A stretch of DNA of 64,000 nucleotides from a virus: positions 62,001 to 126,000 of IMG/VR virus record IMGVR_UViG_3300008117_000029, one strand, 5' to 3'. Below, one piece after another: positions 29,508 to 40,400 of the stretch (positions within the stretch are counted from its first letter, which is position 1; each line of letters begins with the position of its first letter). Both the position numbers and the translations under genes were made by a program. The notes beneath the pieces were generated by a model, which saw only the letters and a list, made by a program, of their open reading frames with translations, had not been told where the DNA came from and ran no database searches.

Positions 29508-29515
29508 TATTTATA
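29508..29515 (+). promoter_or_regulatory. TATTTATA motif between tail units
   Basis: A perfect TATTTATA begins three bases after the stop of the PKD-like gene, 15 bases before the next ATG, in the only gap between two otherwise overlapping gene runs. Confidence 0.5.
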
Positions 29516-29530
29516 GAAAAATAATTTTAT

Positions 29531-30439
29531 ATGGCAATTGGCTCATATGGCACGATAAGACCTTCAGATGTTTCACCAGAAGATGTTGAAATCATAATGA
29601 ATTATACCCCGACAAGAGACGCCACAGATAACTTCGTTTTAAGTAAACTCGATGCTCAAACAATATTGAGACCATATTTCGAAAACACTGAAACAGGAGG
29701 AAACTCAGGGGTTGAAGTAATAGGAGGATTATATAATCTAACTCTTCCTGCAAATCAGTTCAATGCTTTGGGAATCTATACTCTATATTTGAGACCAGCT
29801 CAGATAAGAACAATAATCACAGATTGTGGTGTTTTAAGTGCATTACCTAATGTCAAAGGACTTGTGATTGACTTAAACAACGTTGACCCACAATTCCTTA
29901 ACAAATTTGTTCCACAAGGGTTGGTGGGATTCAGAATCGAATATCTTAATCCTGATGGTTCGAAGATTCCAAACTTCTTCAGAGTTGTAACTTCTTGTTT
30001 CTACTGTGAGGCGGTGGTTGCAAATGAGGTTAATACATCTCAAAAGTCAATCAGATATAGATACGTTGATAACAATTCTAACTTGTTATTCCTGACGGTA
30101 TCACCATCTTCATCACCAACAAACAGACCAAATGCAACACCGTATATTGGACAACCTGACCAAGGAATAATAATAACAAACACCTTTTTCAATCCTGTAA
30201 CTGTTGAAATTGAAATGGTCGAATACGATATATCATCTCTTGCAATTGCACTTTATGGTAATCAAACCAAATCTATCGACGATGGAATCTACACCATCTA
30301 TGATAGTCAAAATAACATTTACAGACAGTATAACTTGTATGAAATTAGAGACCAATTCAATGCATTATTATATGAGGTTAGACAGAACAGAGGTGATAAT
30401 ATTGATTTCAGTAAGAATTTTACATCAATTACTAGTTAA
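29531..30439 (+). CDS. virion structural protein, unknown family
   Basis: This is a 302-residue soluble protein. The N-terminus (SYGTIRPSDVSPEDVEIIMN) is polar and helical; residues 65-175 are beta-rich with GVEVIGGLYNLTLPANQFNALGIYTLYLRP and a CFYC pair near 157-160; the C-terminal 60 residues are helical and charged (YEIRDQFNALLYEVRQNRGDN). Its stop overlaps the start of the next gene by one base (TAATG). It opens a new transcription unit after a TATTTATA motif and precedes the gpI-like protein, so a wedge or tail-fibre-connector role fits. I do not recognise the family. Confidence 0.65.
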   Translation: MAIGSYGTIRPSDVSPEDVEIIMNYTPTRDATDNFVLSKLDAQTILRPYFENTETGGNSGVEVIGGLYNLTLPANQFNALGIYTLYLRPAQIRTIITDCGVLSALPNVKGLVIDLNNVDPQFLNKFVPQGLVGFRIEYLNPDGSKIPNFFRVVTSCFYCEAVVANEVNTSQKSIRYRYVDNNSNLLFLTVSPSSSPTNRPNATPYIGQPDQGIIITNTFFNPVTVEIEMVEYDISSLAIALYGNQTKSIDDGIYTIYDSQNNIYRQYNLYEIRDQFNALLYEVRQNRGDNIDFSKNFTSITS

Positions 30440-33417
30440 TGGCGACATCAAGAAGAACAACTAAATTTTTCTATCCGCCAAGACCAGGAAGTGGGGCGGC
30501 TACCTTCTCTGACAATATTGTAGGATTGCAGACAGTTGAAGGGGGCGGTCTCACGCAAGGTAACTTCGAATTCACAACTTCTATTGTGGAGAAAGTGAAT
30601 CGTAGATTTAATGTTGGTGCTTTTTCGGAGCCTATAGATTTGGATTATCTTGATGTTGATACACTTGCTGAGAGTAGAAGAATTCAAGCGACTCAATTCA
30701 GGGTTTACCCGAACTATGATTTGTCTCAGGTTACAAATTTCACATTATATGGTTCACTATCAAAAAGATTTCAAGTATCAATTACTCATATTATAAGTGT
30801 ATTTCCTGCTTCTTTAGATATTCAATTTTTGAACGATGATTTCCTAACTGGATTTACAGCACAGAATGTCGCGTATGACCCGATTTATGATGAAACAAGT
30901 TTTGAAGTAAGTGTTAATAGAATCAAAAACCCATTTGACGTTGATTATTCTGTAAGTGCGGCCACAAACCTAAACATGAGAGAAATTGGTGTGTCACCTT
31001 ATAGGAATCTCTACAATACTTACTTAGATTACTGCGTATCAATCAATGATGATATTTTCAAAGTTATTTCATTTACACCCTCTCAAACATTATCAAGTGG
31101 TATAATCAAATTCACTGTTTCCGGTGCACCTTTTGGACAAACCGCAACAACAAGTATTCAAGAGTATCAAATAAGACCGAATGATTTCATAGTTGACAGA
31201 ATTTTTGCTGAGAGTTTGGATGAGGTTGAAAAGTTTCTGATGAATAGATTGGTTAGACCTGAATACACAGCTGTGTTCCAAATACCACAGCAAACGGAAG
31301 GGGGTCAGTTTTATACAAACAACCAATCTGTAACATGGCCTAAGGACGGTCCATGGAATTTAGATATTCGTTCTTTCTTATTCGAAGAGTATTTGACACA
31401 ATTGGAAACAATTGCGGTAAATCTTGATTCATATAAAACAAATTTAATTTCAAGATTTTTTGTTTCAGATTCATTGAAAGAATTTGATACATTAGGAAGG
31501 AAAGCCGAAAAGATTTTTCAAATTTACGGAAGAAGTTTTGACCAAGTCAAAAACTTCATCGACGCTTTAGCGTTTATGAACTCTGTAAATTATAATGTTG
31601 GTAATGACATCCCATCTCAATTGTTAGTTAACCTATCTCAAACCTTGGGATGGAGTTCAAATTTTTCACCTATTACTGATACGGACTTTTTAGATTCGAT
31701 TTTTGGAAATACACAAACACCTTCATATCCAGGTTATGCGAGAGCCCTTACACCAACTGAAATCAACTACGCATTTTATAGGAATTTGATTCTCAACTCA
31801 GCATACCTTTTCAAATCAAAAGGAACGAGACGAAGTGTTGAGTTTATGATGAGATTGATTGGTGCACCCGAGTCGTTAATAGAATTCAACGAGCACATCT
31901 ATTTGGCTGACCAAAAAATCAACATGGAACAGTTCGACACACAATATGCGGCCATAACAGGTGGAACTTATGTTCAAAACACACCGGCTTATCTACCAGG
32001 TTCTACATATAAAATAAAAGGAAAAACCTTTACAGCCTTCACAACTGTTGACACCTATCAAGATGTTCAGATAAATCTAGATGATTATCCAATAGACGCT
32101 CAAGGATTTCCTAAGGCTCCCGTAAATACGGAATCTTATTTCTTCCAATTGGGTGCTGGTTGGTATGAAAGCACACCACAACATAGAAGTCCAGATGAGG
32201 TTCAAATTACAGGACAAATCTATACAGGTCAGAACTACGATATTCAAACTCAACTACAACCATTTACATATGGTCAAAAATATCTCGATAGGTTCAGAGA
32301 TTTTCCTTATATGACCGAGGGATTCAAACTTAAAAAAGTTGTTGACAATAATAAGTCGTGGCTTGAAGAGGATGACAAGATAAGAGTTTCAAGGGATGCT
32401 AATTTCAACGCTTATTATTATGCGGACAATGAAAAACTCGTATTGAATGTTAAAAACATAGATTTGTTTTTGAATGCTTCACAAGGACTTGTTTACGACG
32501 TTTGGGTTTCTTCAAGAAAATACGACTACCCGATTCCTGAATCAGGTCTGACAATTGGATATCCAGTTCCAGGTGGAGTCGACTCAACTTTTATCAAACC
32601 CGAACCAAAAAAGAAAACATTCTTCGAATTCTACCAAACTTTTTGGGAGAATATGATTAATACTAGAAACAGACAATATATCACTGATGGTAAAACAGGA
32701 GGATATCCAACTCTTCAATCGGTTTGGTGGAAGTATATCCAATCAGAACAAACAGTGGGTATACCAAACAACAAATATACGTATCAAAAACTAATCGACT
32801 ACATCAACGGATTGGGTCCGTGGTGGATGAAGTTAGTAGAGCAAATGATACCTGCAACCACAATATGGAATACAGGTTCAAGACTCGAAAACTCAATACT
32901 ACACAGACAAAAATACGTTTATAGAAGACAAAGAGGTTGTGAAATAATTCCTGTGCCAGTTGAGCCTTGTTTTATAATAACAAACATTTTTGATTACACA
33001 TGTCAAACAGAATATGTTGACTTCAACATATATCCTTGGTTAAATGGTGATACAAATGTATCAAACTTCCAATCGATTTTAGCAAATAGACTAAACATAA
33101 TGCTCGAAGCACAAGTATTAACCTTAAACGATTGTGTTCAAAGTTCAGTTGAAACAAATTGGTATGTTGATTTGGAAATTGCGGGACAAAAAATTATACA
33201 ACAACCTTTCTACACAGGGTATGGATTCACGGATGTTCCAACAAATTCAAATTGGAGAAATGCTTTGATTCAATATCTACCAGCAGTCTACGATTATGGG
33301 TTTACATATTTCCTAAATGGAAATAATTTATCAATAACTAATTCGACATGCACACCAAGAAACATGAATGAAACAGTCAAACTAAACGTATGTATTAACA
33401 TAAGCATAAATTGTTAA
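30439..33417 (+). CDS. large baseplate protein with P2 gpI-like region
   Basis: This is a 992-residue protein. Residues about 330-490 resemble the tail protein I family of contractile phages: an initial helix set (FDQVKNFIDALAFMNSVNYN, LLVNLSQTLGWSSNF), then AFYRNLILNSAYLFKSKGTR and RSVEFMMRLIGAP. The helix followed by K-x-K-G-T and a helix ending in LIGAP is the usual gpI signature. Residues 770-830 carry a Trp-rich segment (GPWWMKLVEQMIPATTIWNT) followed by a basic stretch. The C-terminal 130 residues are Cys-containing beta sequence. T4 gp7, which contains a similar region, has 1032 residues, so this may be the gp7 equivalent. The domain-level call is moderate; the gp7 equivalence is inference. 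Confidence 0.6.
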   Translation: MATSRRTTKFFYPPRPGSGAATFSDNIVGLQTVEGGGLTQGNFEFTTSIVEKVNRRFNVGAFSEPIDLDYLDVDTLAESRRIQATQFRVYPNYDLSQVTNFTLYGSLSKRFQVSITHIISVFPASLDIQFLNDDFLTGFTAQNVAYDPIYDETSFEVSVNRIKNPFDVDYSVSAATNLNMREIGVSPYRNLYNTYLDYCVSINDDIFKVISFTPSQTLSSGIIKFTVSGAPFGQTATTSIQEYQIRPNDFIVDRIFAESLDEVEKFLMNRLVRPEYTAVFQIPQQTEGGQFYTNNQSVTWPKDGPWNLDIRSFLFEEYLTQLETIAVNLDSYKTNLISRFFVSDSLKEFDTLGRKAEKIFQIYGRSFDQVKNFIDALAFMNSVNYNVGNDIPSQLLVNLSQTLGWSSNFSPITDTDFLDSIFGNTQTPSYPGYARALTPTEINYAFYRNLILNSAYLFKSKGTRRSVEFMMRLIGAPESLIEFNEHIYLADQKINMEQFDTQYAAITGGTYVQNTPAYLPGSTYKIKGKTFTAFTTVDTYQDVQINLDDYPIDAQGFPKAPVNTESYFFQLGAGWYESTPQHRSPDEVQITGQIYTGQNYDIQTQLQPFTYGQKYLDRFRDFPYMTEGFKLKKVVDNNKSWLEEDDKIRVSRDANFNAYYYADNEKLVLNVKNIDLFLNASQGLVYDVWVSSRKYDYPIPESGLTIGYPVPGGVDSTFIKPEPKKKTFFEFYQTFWENMINTRNRQYITDGKTGGYPTLQSVWWKYIQSEQTVGIPNNKYTYQKLIDYINGLGPWWMKLVEQMIPATTIWNTGSRLENSILHRQKYVYRRQRGCEIIPVPVEPCFIITNIFDYTCQTEYVDFNIYPWLNGDTNVSNFQSILANRLNIMLEAQVLTLNDCVQSSVETNWYVDLEIAGQKIIQQPFYTGYGFTDVPTNSNWRNALIQYLPAVYDYGFTYFLNGNNLSITNSTCTPRNMNETVKLNVCINISINC

Positions 33418-33422
33418 ATTGA

Positions 33423-35561
33423 ATGGCATTATTTGATTATACATTATTAGTAACAGGGGATTGTCAAAATAACGGAAGCGGTGCATTCCAAATCTCTTTC
33501 TCAGGTGGTATAGAACCATATACCGTCCAATTTGTTGACCCTTATTATCCGACGGTTACATTAGCTGAAAATGCGCCAGTAACCAAATCAGGATTATTTA
33601 GTTCAGTCGTCCTAATGACTGTGAATGATAGCACTTTACCAACAAATCAAGAAATTAATGTTAACATACCTATTTCGAGTGGAGTGTGTTGTAGTGTTCT
33701 CGGTGTTCAGAACACCACTTGTGCTGAAAACAATGGTTCTGTTACTGGTTCCTCTAATACGATTTATTCTTCTGCAAATTATTCTGTCTTCTCAGGTGAC
33801 GGAACACTTGTTCAAACTTTCCTTTCAAGCAACCCAACCGTAATTTTTGAAAATCTTTCGGCCGGAACATATTACTTGGCCGTTAGTGATTTAGGTGGAT
33901 GCTCAGGTTTTAGCCAAAGTTTTATCGTTGAACAATCTCTTCTCACCAACTACGGTTTATATTCCATACCTAATTCGAGTTGTGGAGGAACCCCGATTGG
34001 TAAGATAATGGTCACGGGACTAACGGGACAAGGACCTTTTACTTATTTGTGGTCTAATGGTCAGACAGGTGCAACTGCAACAGGATTGACTGAAGGATTA
34101 TATTCGGTTGAAGTTAAAGATGGTTTTGGTTGTGTAAACATAAAAGATGCTGCTGTCGTCAACGTCGACCAAATGGGTGCGTTTTTCACAACAGAAACCA
34201 ATCCAAGTTGTTTCCAAAGCGATGGCTCAATTACTCTCACAATAACAGGTGGAAGTCAACCATATTATTACTCCGCGTCAACAGGCCAAGTTCTCATATC
34301 ATATGCTCAAGATTTTACGATATCAGGATTATCTGCTGGTGATTACAATTTCTCAGTCACAGATGCTGGACTGTGTCAAATATTCACGGGGACTACTTTA
34401 CTAACACCAAACGGGATGAGTTCTGTAAGTGTTGTTGGAACTAATTCTTATTGTTCAAGTAATGATGGATTGATAACTGTCACAGTTATAGGAGGACAAG
34501 GTCCCTTTACCTACACCTTGGTTGGCGACGGAGGAAACCAAAAAATTATTGTAGGACAACAACAAATTCAAACCTTTGAGAATTTATCTGCGGACACTTA
34601 CTCAGTATTTGTTGAGGATTCTACAGGATGCCAATTTAGTCAAGAAGTGATAATATTGGCAATTAATAAATTCACACTTTCAACAGAAATCACAGGAACA
34701 ACGTGTAATCAAAACAACGGAAGTGTAAGAATTACTACATCACCAGGATATACTCTACCATTGGATTATTCAGTTGATGGAATATTGAATGTTGTTGATA
34801 CAAATTTAACAGCGGTAACATTTAATAACTTAACTTTTGGAAACCATGTTGTTACTGTTACTGACTCAACGGGATGTCAACAAACTCAAACAATTTTCAT
34901 CCCAAAAGGAGACAACTTAGATTTTAGTTTATATAGTATTAATTGTGGCTCAGGAAACGATGGTCAAATTACCGCATTCATCACTTCGGGCACACCACCA
35001 TTCCAATTCAATTGGTCAAATAACGTCCCATCTAACCCTCAACAAATTGAAGTTTACAATTTGACAGGAGGAACATACAGTCTTTCTATTGTTGATGCAA
35101 ATGGATGTTCACTTTCACGCTCAACAACAATTACCTGTGACACCAACTATACATCTTATCAGTGTTATGTTATGGGAGAAGAAATCTTTAACATAGATTC
35201 CCCAACTAAACTCGGTTTACTACAAATGTTAAACGAGGGTTACGCTGATTTGACGCAAGACAATACAAACTGTGATTTGATTTCTGCAATATTCACAGCT
35301 AAAGTCAATGTCAACCCAGCGGGGTTGAGTGCATCAAGCACTTTCTTCACAGCAACGACTCTGAACAATCCGCCGGGTGATAATTTATGGTATGATACTA
35401 TAAAGAGTCTACTACTTTCCATACCAGGAATTTTGACTGTAACAATAGACCAAATAAACAACCAAATAACAATTGCAACTAACCCGGCAAACAATTCATT
35501 GAATGGTCAAGAAATTGTTGTGGAGTTGTCGATTGTTTATGATATAATTTGTTTAACATAA
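33423..35561 (+). CDS. SprB-repeat surface/fibre protein
   Basis: This 712-residue protein has seven tandem immunoglobulin-like repeats of about 75-85 residues over residues 10-570. Each has an opening Cys and Asn/Asp-Gly-ser pattern (for example CFQSDGSITLTITGGSQPYY), a middle with WSNG or similar, and a closing LSAGDYNFSVTDAGLC-type phrase. The closing DxxGC is conserved in nearly all. This is the SprB repeat known from the gliding adhesin SprB of Flavobacterium johnsoniae and related Bacteroidetes surface proteins. Residues 575-712 form a different C-terminal domain. No signal peptide is present, as expected for a virion protein. Host-derived repeats in a tail gene suggest an adhesin or receptor-binding role; the host-link is strong, the function inferred. 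Confidence 0.82.
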   Translation: MALFDYTLLVTGDCQNNGSGAFQISFSGGIEPYTVQFVDPYYPTVTLAENAPVTKSGLFSSVVLMTVNDSTLPTNQEINVNIPISSGVCCSVLGVQNTTCAENNGSVTGSSNTIYSSANYSVFSGDGTLVQTFLSSNPTVIFENLSAGTYYLAVSDLGGCSGFSQSFIVEQSLLTNYGLYSIPNSSCGGTPIGKIMVTGLTGQGPFTYLWSNGQTGATATGLTEGLYSVEVKDGFGCVNIKDAAVVNVDQMGAFFTTETNPSCFQSDGSITLTITGGSQPYYYSASTGQVLISYAQDFTISGLSAGDYNFSVTDAGLCQIFTGTTLLTPNGMSSVSVVGTNSYCSSNDGLITVTVIGGQGPFTYTLVGDGGNQKIIVGQQQIQTFENLSADTYSVFVEDSTGCQFSQEVIILAINKFTLSTEITGTTCNQNNGSVRITTSPGYTLPLDYSVDGILNVVDTNLTAVTFNNLTFGNHVVTVTDSTGCQQTQTIFIPKGDNLDFSLYSINCGSGNDGQITAFITSGTPPFQFNWSNNVPSNPQQIEVYNLTGGTYSLSIVDANGCSLSRSTTITCDTNYTSYQCYVMGEEIFNIDSPTKLGLLQMLNEGYADLTQDNTNCDLISAIFTAKVNVNPAGLSASSTFFTATTLNNPPGDNLWYDTIKSLLLSIPGILTVTIDQINNQITIATNPANNSLNGQEIVVELSIVYDIICLT

Positions 35562-35887
35562 TGGTTCAGGTAAGAATAACAGAAATCACAGGGGGCACTT
35601 TTCCAATACAAGCTTTTATATCCGACATATACGGAAATAATCAGTTTTTACTTGGTACAATTAGTGGAGTTCCACCAACTGTTTATTACAATACAACTAT
35701 TCCTACAATATTTCAGACCGCACCTGAAATCATGTTACGTTTGGTTGATGCAAATGGATGTGAGTCAGTAAAAATACTAGATTGTACATTTGGTTGTACT
35801 TTCAATATTACAGTTGAGCTCGAGAGTTGTGTTGTAAATATAGACATTCAAAATGCTGTATGTGGATTCAATATTATTTGTACATGA
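35561..35887 (+). CDS. small beta-module protein (DIYY-type module family)
   Basis: This is a 108-residue protein from the ATG at 35561, which overlaps the upstream stop as TAATG; an in-frame TTG 12 bases earlier is less likely. It comprises one beta-sandwich-like module (VRITEITGGTFPIQAFISDI, then MLRLVDANGCESV) and a short Cys-rich tail (CTFGCTFNITVELESC). The module resembles stand-alone and N-terminal modules in the genes at 53178 and 53393 (strand, short G-x-x-P-F/I strand, closing VxDxxGC). It is probably a tail decoration or fibre-attached domain; no function can be assigned. Confidence 0.6.
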   Translation: MVQVRITEITGGTFPIQAFISDIYGNNQFLLGTISGVPPTVYYNTTIPTIFQTAPEIMLRLVDANGCESVKILDCTFGCTFNITVELESCVVNIDIQNAVCGFNIICT

Positions 35888-35938
35888 TAAAGTATTTAAT
35901 AATTTTTCGTTTCGAGATATTCAAATAGATAATCGTGG

Positions 35939-35946
35939 TATTTATT
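35939..35946 (+). promoter_or_regulatory. TATTTATT motif before the first Thr-Pro-rich gene
   Basis: TATTTATT lies 13 bases before the ATG at 35960 in a 72-base gap. The rest of the gap is AT-rich with no clear hairpin. Confidence 0.45.
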
Positions 35947-35959
35947 AAAAAAACCGCGG

Positions 35960-37447
35960 ATGTCCCTTTATAATATTTTTTGTGTCAATACTGCTGAAGG
36001 TTGTAATACAGTAGTTACGCAACAGGTCTCGGTTACGGGATGTGTCACTTACATTGTAAGATTATCTCAGAATTCTAATGCCTTAGGTCCATTCGATATC
36101 TATTATGGGACTTCGACCTACCTTTCAGCCGCAACTCTTTATGCCTCTGCACAGACAAGAACCGAAATGTTCAACGGAGTTGTTATTACATTTGAATGCG
36201 TTACCCCTACACCTACACCTACTCCTACTGTAACACCTACGTTTACACCTACACCAACAAATACAGGAACCCCTAATTCTACACCTACAGAAACACCAAC
36301 AACAACACAGACTCCAACAACTTCAGAGACTCCAACACAAACTCCAACTGAAACTCAGACACAAACACCAACTCCAAGTATAACTGCAAGCCCTGGTCAA
36401 ACACCAACTGCAACAGAATCGCCGACCCCAACACAAACGGAGACACCAACAACAACTCCTACACCGACCCCTTCTACTTCTGAAACTCCTACACCAACAC
36501 AGACGGGAACTCCAACCGAAACCCCATCACAAACACCTACAGAATCACCTACCGCAACACCTGGTGAGACACCAACTCAAACTCCAACTGAAACTAACAC
36601 ACCAACACCATCTGTAACACCAAGCGAGACGCCTACAGAGACTCCAACCCCAACAAATACTGAGACTCCAACACAAACACCTACGCAAACTGAAACTCCA
36701 ACCGCAACACCGACAACAACACCTACAGCTTCAAGAGCATATTGGGAATATTCATTAGGTTATGATTTATCTAGCTCATTAACATCGTGTGGTAATTTTT
36801 ACTCATCACCAACTAACTTCTACAGTGGACCTGGAGATGGACCTGGACCTAACATTGGGGAAACTTTATATACTGATTCGGCTCTTACAACACCAGCACC
36901 TGACGGATACTATTCCAACGGTGTTGCTTGGTATAGAGTTACAGGCGGAGCAGGTCTAATCACAAGTTCGGACCCTAACGGATGTTTGATATCTCCGACT
37001 CCTACTCCAACAGAAACTAACACACCAACTCCAACAGAAACTAACACACCAACTCCAACAGAAACTAATACACCAACCCCTTCGTTTACTCCTTCACCAA
37101 CAGCAACTCCATCCGTATTTGAGATTTTAATTATAACTCAAGATGGTCAAGAATTAATTGCTCAAAATGGTGACCCAATTGGTGCTCAACAAGAAATTAC
37201 ATCATTCTTAGTTTCATCAGGGGAAACAACACAACCAATATGTATAGACCCACAAACGTTGGGTCAAACAATTTACAGTCCATCGAATGATTGGTATAGT
37301 GCAACGAGATTCTTTGCAGACAGTTCATTCAATACGCCTTTCAACGGGAATAATTATTGGTATACCAACAGCACCGACTCTCTCACAGGATATTGGCAAA
37401 TAGATAGTGATGGATTTGTTGTCGGAGGACTATGGCAACCATGTTAA
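35960..37447 (+). CDS. Thr-Pro-rich modular surface protein
   Basis: This is a 495-residue protein. Residues 1-80 form an N-terminal beta module ([20 protein letters not shown]). Residues about 80-255 are a mucin-like linker of Thr, Pro, Ser, Glu and Gln ([20 protein letters not shown] and so on). Residues 256-345 are a compact module with [20 protein letters not shown] and a closing NGC. A second Thr-Pro linker follows with three identical 8-residue units, then a C-terminal Trp/Tyr-rich module ending WQPC. There is no signal peptide. It stands alone between two late-type motifs and is followed by the collagen-like fibre gene. The dense Thr/Ser content makes it a candidate acceptor for the nearby glycosyltransferases, which is an inference. 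Confidence 0.75.
   Translation: MSLYNIFCVNTAEGCNTVVTQQVSVTGCVTYIVRLSQNSNALGPFDIYYGTSTYLSAATLYASAQTRTEMFNGVVITFECVTPTPTPTPTVTPTFTPTPTNTGTPNSTPTETPTTTQTPTTSETPTQTPTETQTQTPTPSITASPGQTPTATESPTPTQTETPTTTPTPTPSTSETPTPTQTGTPTETPSQTPTESPTATPGETPTQTPTETNTPTPSVTPSETPTETPTPTNTETPTQTPTQTETPTATPTTTPTASRAYWEYSLGYDLSSSLTSCGNFYSSPTNFYSGPGDGPGPNIGETLYTDSALTTPAPDGYYSNGVAWYRVTGGAGLITSSDPNGCLISPTPTPTETNTPTPTETNTPTPTETNTPTPSFTPSPTATPSVFEILIITQDGQELIAQNGDPIGAQQEITSFLVSSGETTQPICIDPQTLGQTIYSPSNDWYSATRFFADSSFNTPFNGNNYWYTNSTDSLTGYWQIDSDGFVVGGLWQPC
37004..37075 (+). repeat. three 24-bp tandem repeats coding a Thr-Pro linker
   Basis: The 24-base unit beginning ACTCCAACAGAAACTAACAC is present three times head to tail with only one base change in the last copy. 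Each copy codes eight residues (TPTETNTP in one register). The near-identity at DNA level points to recent slippage expansion, unlike the rest of the linker where codons are mixed. Confidence 0.85.
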
Positions 37448-37473
37448 ACCAAATAAAAAAGATTAATAGAAAA

Positions 37474-37481
37474 TATTTATA
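37474..37481 (+). promoter_or_regulatory. TATTTATA motif before the collagen-like fibre gene
   Basis: A perfect TATTTATA lies four bases before the ATG at 37486, the same close spacing as for the gp25-like gene and the structural gene at 57645. Confidence 0.55.
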
Positions 37482-37485
37482 AGCT

Positions 37486-40400
37486 ATGGCAACAACAAGA
37501 ATAACGGATTTACCTATAGTCCTATCGGCAGCCCCAGACGATAGGTTATATATAGTTACAGACTATACTGGAGGCACATCAGGAACTTCGGGGCAAATTA
37601 CGTTTTCAGCCTTGACGGAAAGTATAACAGGAGGAACATCAGGGACTAGTGGAACATCTGGTTCAAGTGGTTCATCAGGAATCGACGGGACTTCTGGCTC
37701 AAGTGGTATCAACGGAACTTCTGGTTCGAGTGGAACATCTGGGGTAGATGGCACTTCAGGAACAAGTGGTTTAGACGGAACATCAGGCTCTTCTGGAACT
37801 AGCGGAATAGACGGAACATCAGGAACTAGTGGAATTGATGGAACTTCAGGAACAAGCGGATTAGACGGAACATCCGGAACTTCTGGTTCGAGTGGAACAT
37901 CTGGAATAGATGGCACTTCAGGAACAAGTGGAGTAGACGGAACGTCTGGTTCAAGTGGCATAGATGGAACCTCAGGAACTAGTGGAATTGATGGAACCTC
38001 AGGAACTAGTGGAATTGATGGGACATCAGGAACAAGTGGATTAGATGGAACATCTGGTTCTTCTGGAACAAGCGGTTTAGACGGAACATCAGGGACTAGT
38101 GGAATTGATGGGACATCAGGAACAAGTGGAATTGATGGGACATCAGGTTCTTCAGGTTCATCTGGTTCTAGTGGAACAGATGGTTCTTCAGGAACTAGTG
38201 GAACATCAGGTTCATCTGGTTCCAGTGGAACAGATGGAACATCAGGAACTAGCGGAATAGACGGAACATCTGGGACTAGCGGAATAGACGGAACATCTGG
38301 GACTAGCGGAATAGACGGAACATCTGGAACTTCAGGAATTAGTGGAACTTCAGGCTCAAGTGGTTCGTCGGGAACAAGTGGAACATCAGGTTCATCAGGA
38401 ACAAGTGGTATCGATGGAACATCAGGTTCATCAGGAACAAGTGGTATCGATGGAACTTCAGGAACTAGTGGTATTGATGGAACTTCAGGAACAAGCGGAT
38501 TAGATGGAACTTCTGGAACAAGTGGTATCGATGGAACATCAGGTTCTTCAGGAACTAGTGGTATTGATGGAACTTCAGGAACTAGTGGTATTGATGGAAC
38601 TTCAGGAACTAGCGGAACATCAGGTTCAAGTGGTTCTTCAGGAACTAGCGGAATGGACGGAACTTCAGGAACTAGTGGAACATCGGGTTCATCTGGTAGC
38701 TCAGGTTCTTCAGGCACAAGTGGAACATCAGGTTCATCTGGTTCTAGTGGAACAGATGGTTCTTCAGGAACTAGTGGAACATCAGGTTCATCTGGTTCCA
38801 GTGGAACAGATGGTTCTTCAGGAACTAGTGGAACATCAGGTTCATCTGGTAGCTCAGGTTCTTCAGGCTCAAGTGGAACAGACGGTAGTTCAGGAACTAG
38901 CGGAATAGACGGCACTTCAGGAACAAGTGGGACATCAGGTTCAAGTGGTTCTTCAGGCACAAGTGGAACATCAGGTTCTTCTGGAACAAGTGGGACAGAC
39001 GGCACTTCGGGAACTAGTGGAACTTCAGGTTCATCTGGCTCAAGTGGGACAGACGGCACTTCGGGAACTAGCGGAACCTCAGGTTCAAGTGGTTCATCAG
39101 GAACTAGTGGAACATCAGGTTCATCTGGTAGCTCAGGTTCTTCAGGCTCAAGTGGAACAGATGGTAGTTCAGGAACAAGTGGAACATCAGGTTCATCTGG
39201 TAGCTCAGGTTCTTCAGGCACAAGTGGAACATCAGGTTCATCTGGTAGCTCAGGTTCTTCAGGCTCAAGTGGAACATCAGGTTCTTCTGGAACTAGTGGA
39301 ATAGACGGAACATCAGGTTCAAGTGGTTCTTCAGGGACTGATGGGACATCAGGCTCGAGTGGTTCTAGTGGATTAAGTGGAGTAAACGGAACATCAGGAA
39401 CAAGTGGCTCATCTGGAACTTCAGGTTCATCAGGAACATCTCCATTCAAAGGAGCTTATGTATCGGGAACAACTTATATGGATGGCGATATGGTTATAGA
39501 TGGTTTATTTTCATACCAATCAACTATAAATAATAATACAAATGAACCATCTTCACTTAGTGGTTGGATTTTATTAAATGGCCTTGATGGTTCATCAGGA
39601 AGTTCGGGAACAAGTGGTTCTTCAGGAATAAGTGGAACTGATGGAACATCAGGAACAAGCGGAACTTCAGGTTCGAGCGGTTCATCTGGTTCATCAGGGA
39701 CAAGTGGAACATCTGGTTCATCAGGAACATCTGGTTCTTCGGGTAGCTCAGGTTCATCAGGAACATCTGGAACAGATGGGACATCTGGAACAAGTGGAAC
39801 ATCAGGTTCTTCGGGAAGTTCAGGTTCATCTGGGACTAGCGGAACATCTGGCTCTTCAGGAACATCGGGTTCAAGCGGAAGTTCAGGCTCGAGTGGGACA
39901 TCTGGAACAAATGGAACATCAGGAACTAGTGGGACTTCAGGTTCAAGTGGTTCATCTGGTTCTTCAGGGACAAGTGGAACTTCAGGTTCTTCAGGTAGTT
40001 CAGGAACAAGTGGAACTTCAGGTTCATCAGGTTCGAGTGGTTCTTCAGGAACATCTGGAACAGATGGAACATCTGGGACGAGTGGAACTTCAGGTTCATC
40101 AGGAAGTTCAGGTTCATCTGGAACTAGCGGAACATCTGGTTCATCAGGAACTAGCGGAACATCGGGTTCATCTGGTTCGAGTGGCTCATCAGGAACATCT
40201 GGAACGAACGGAACATCTGGAACATCAGGAATTAGTGCACAATACAGTGGAACTTCAACAACATCAATTGATTTATCAACACTAACGTTAAGTGCTAATA
40301 CTTCTTTAACAACAAGCACTGGTTTATCATATACAATTGCACAACATCTTATTGTTTCTAATTCATTAGCAAATCACTTCCATGGAGATGTTGTAAGTTA

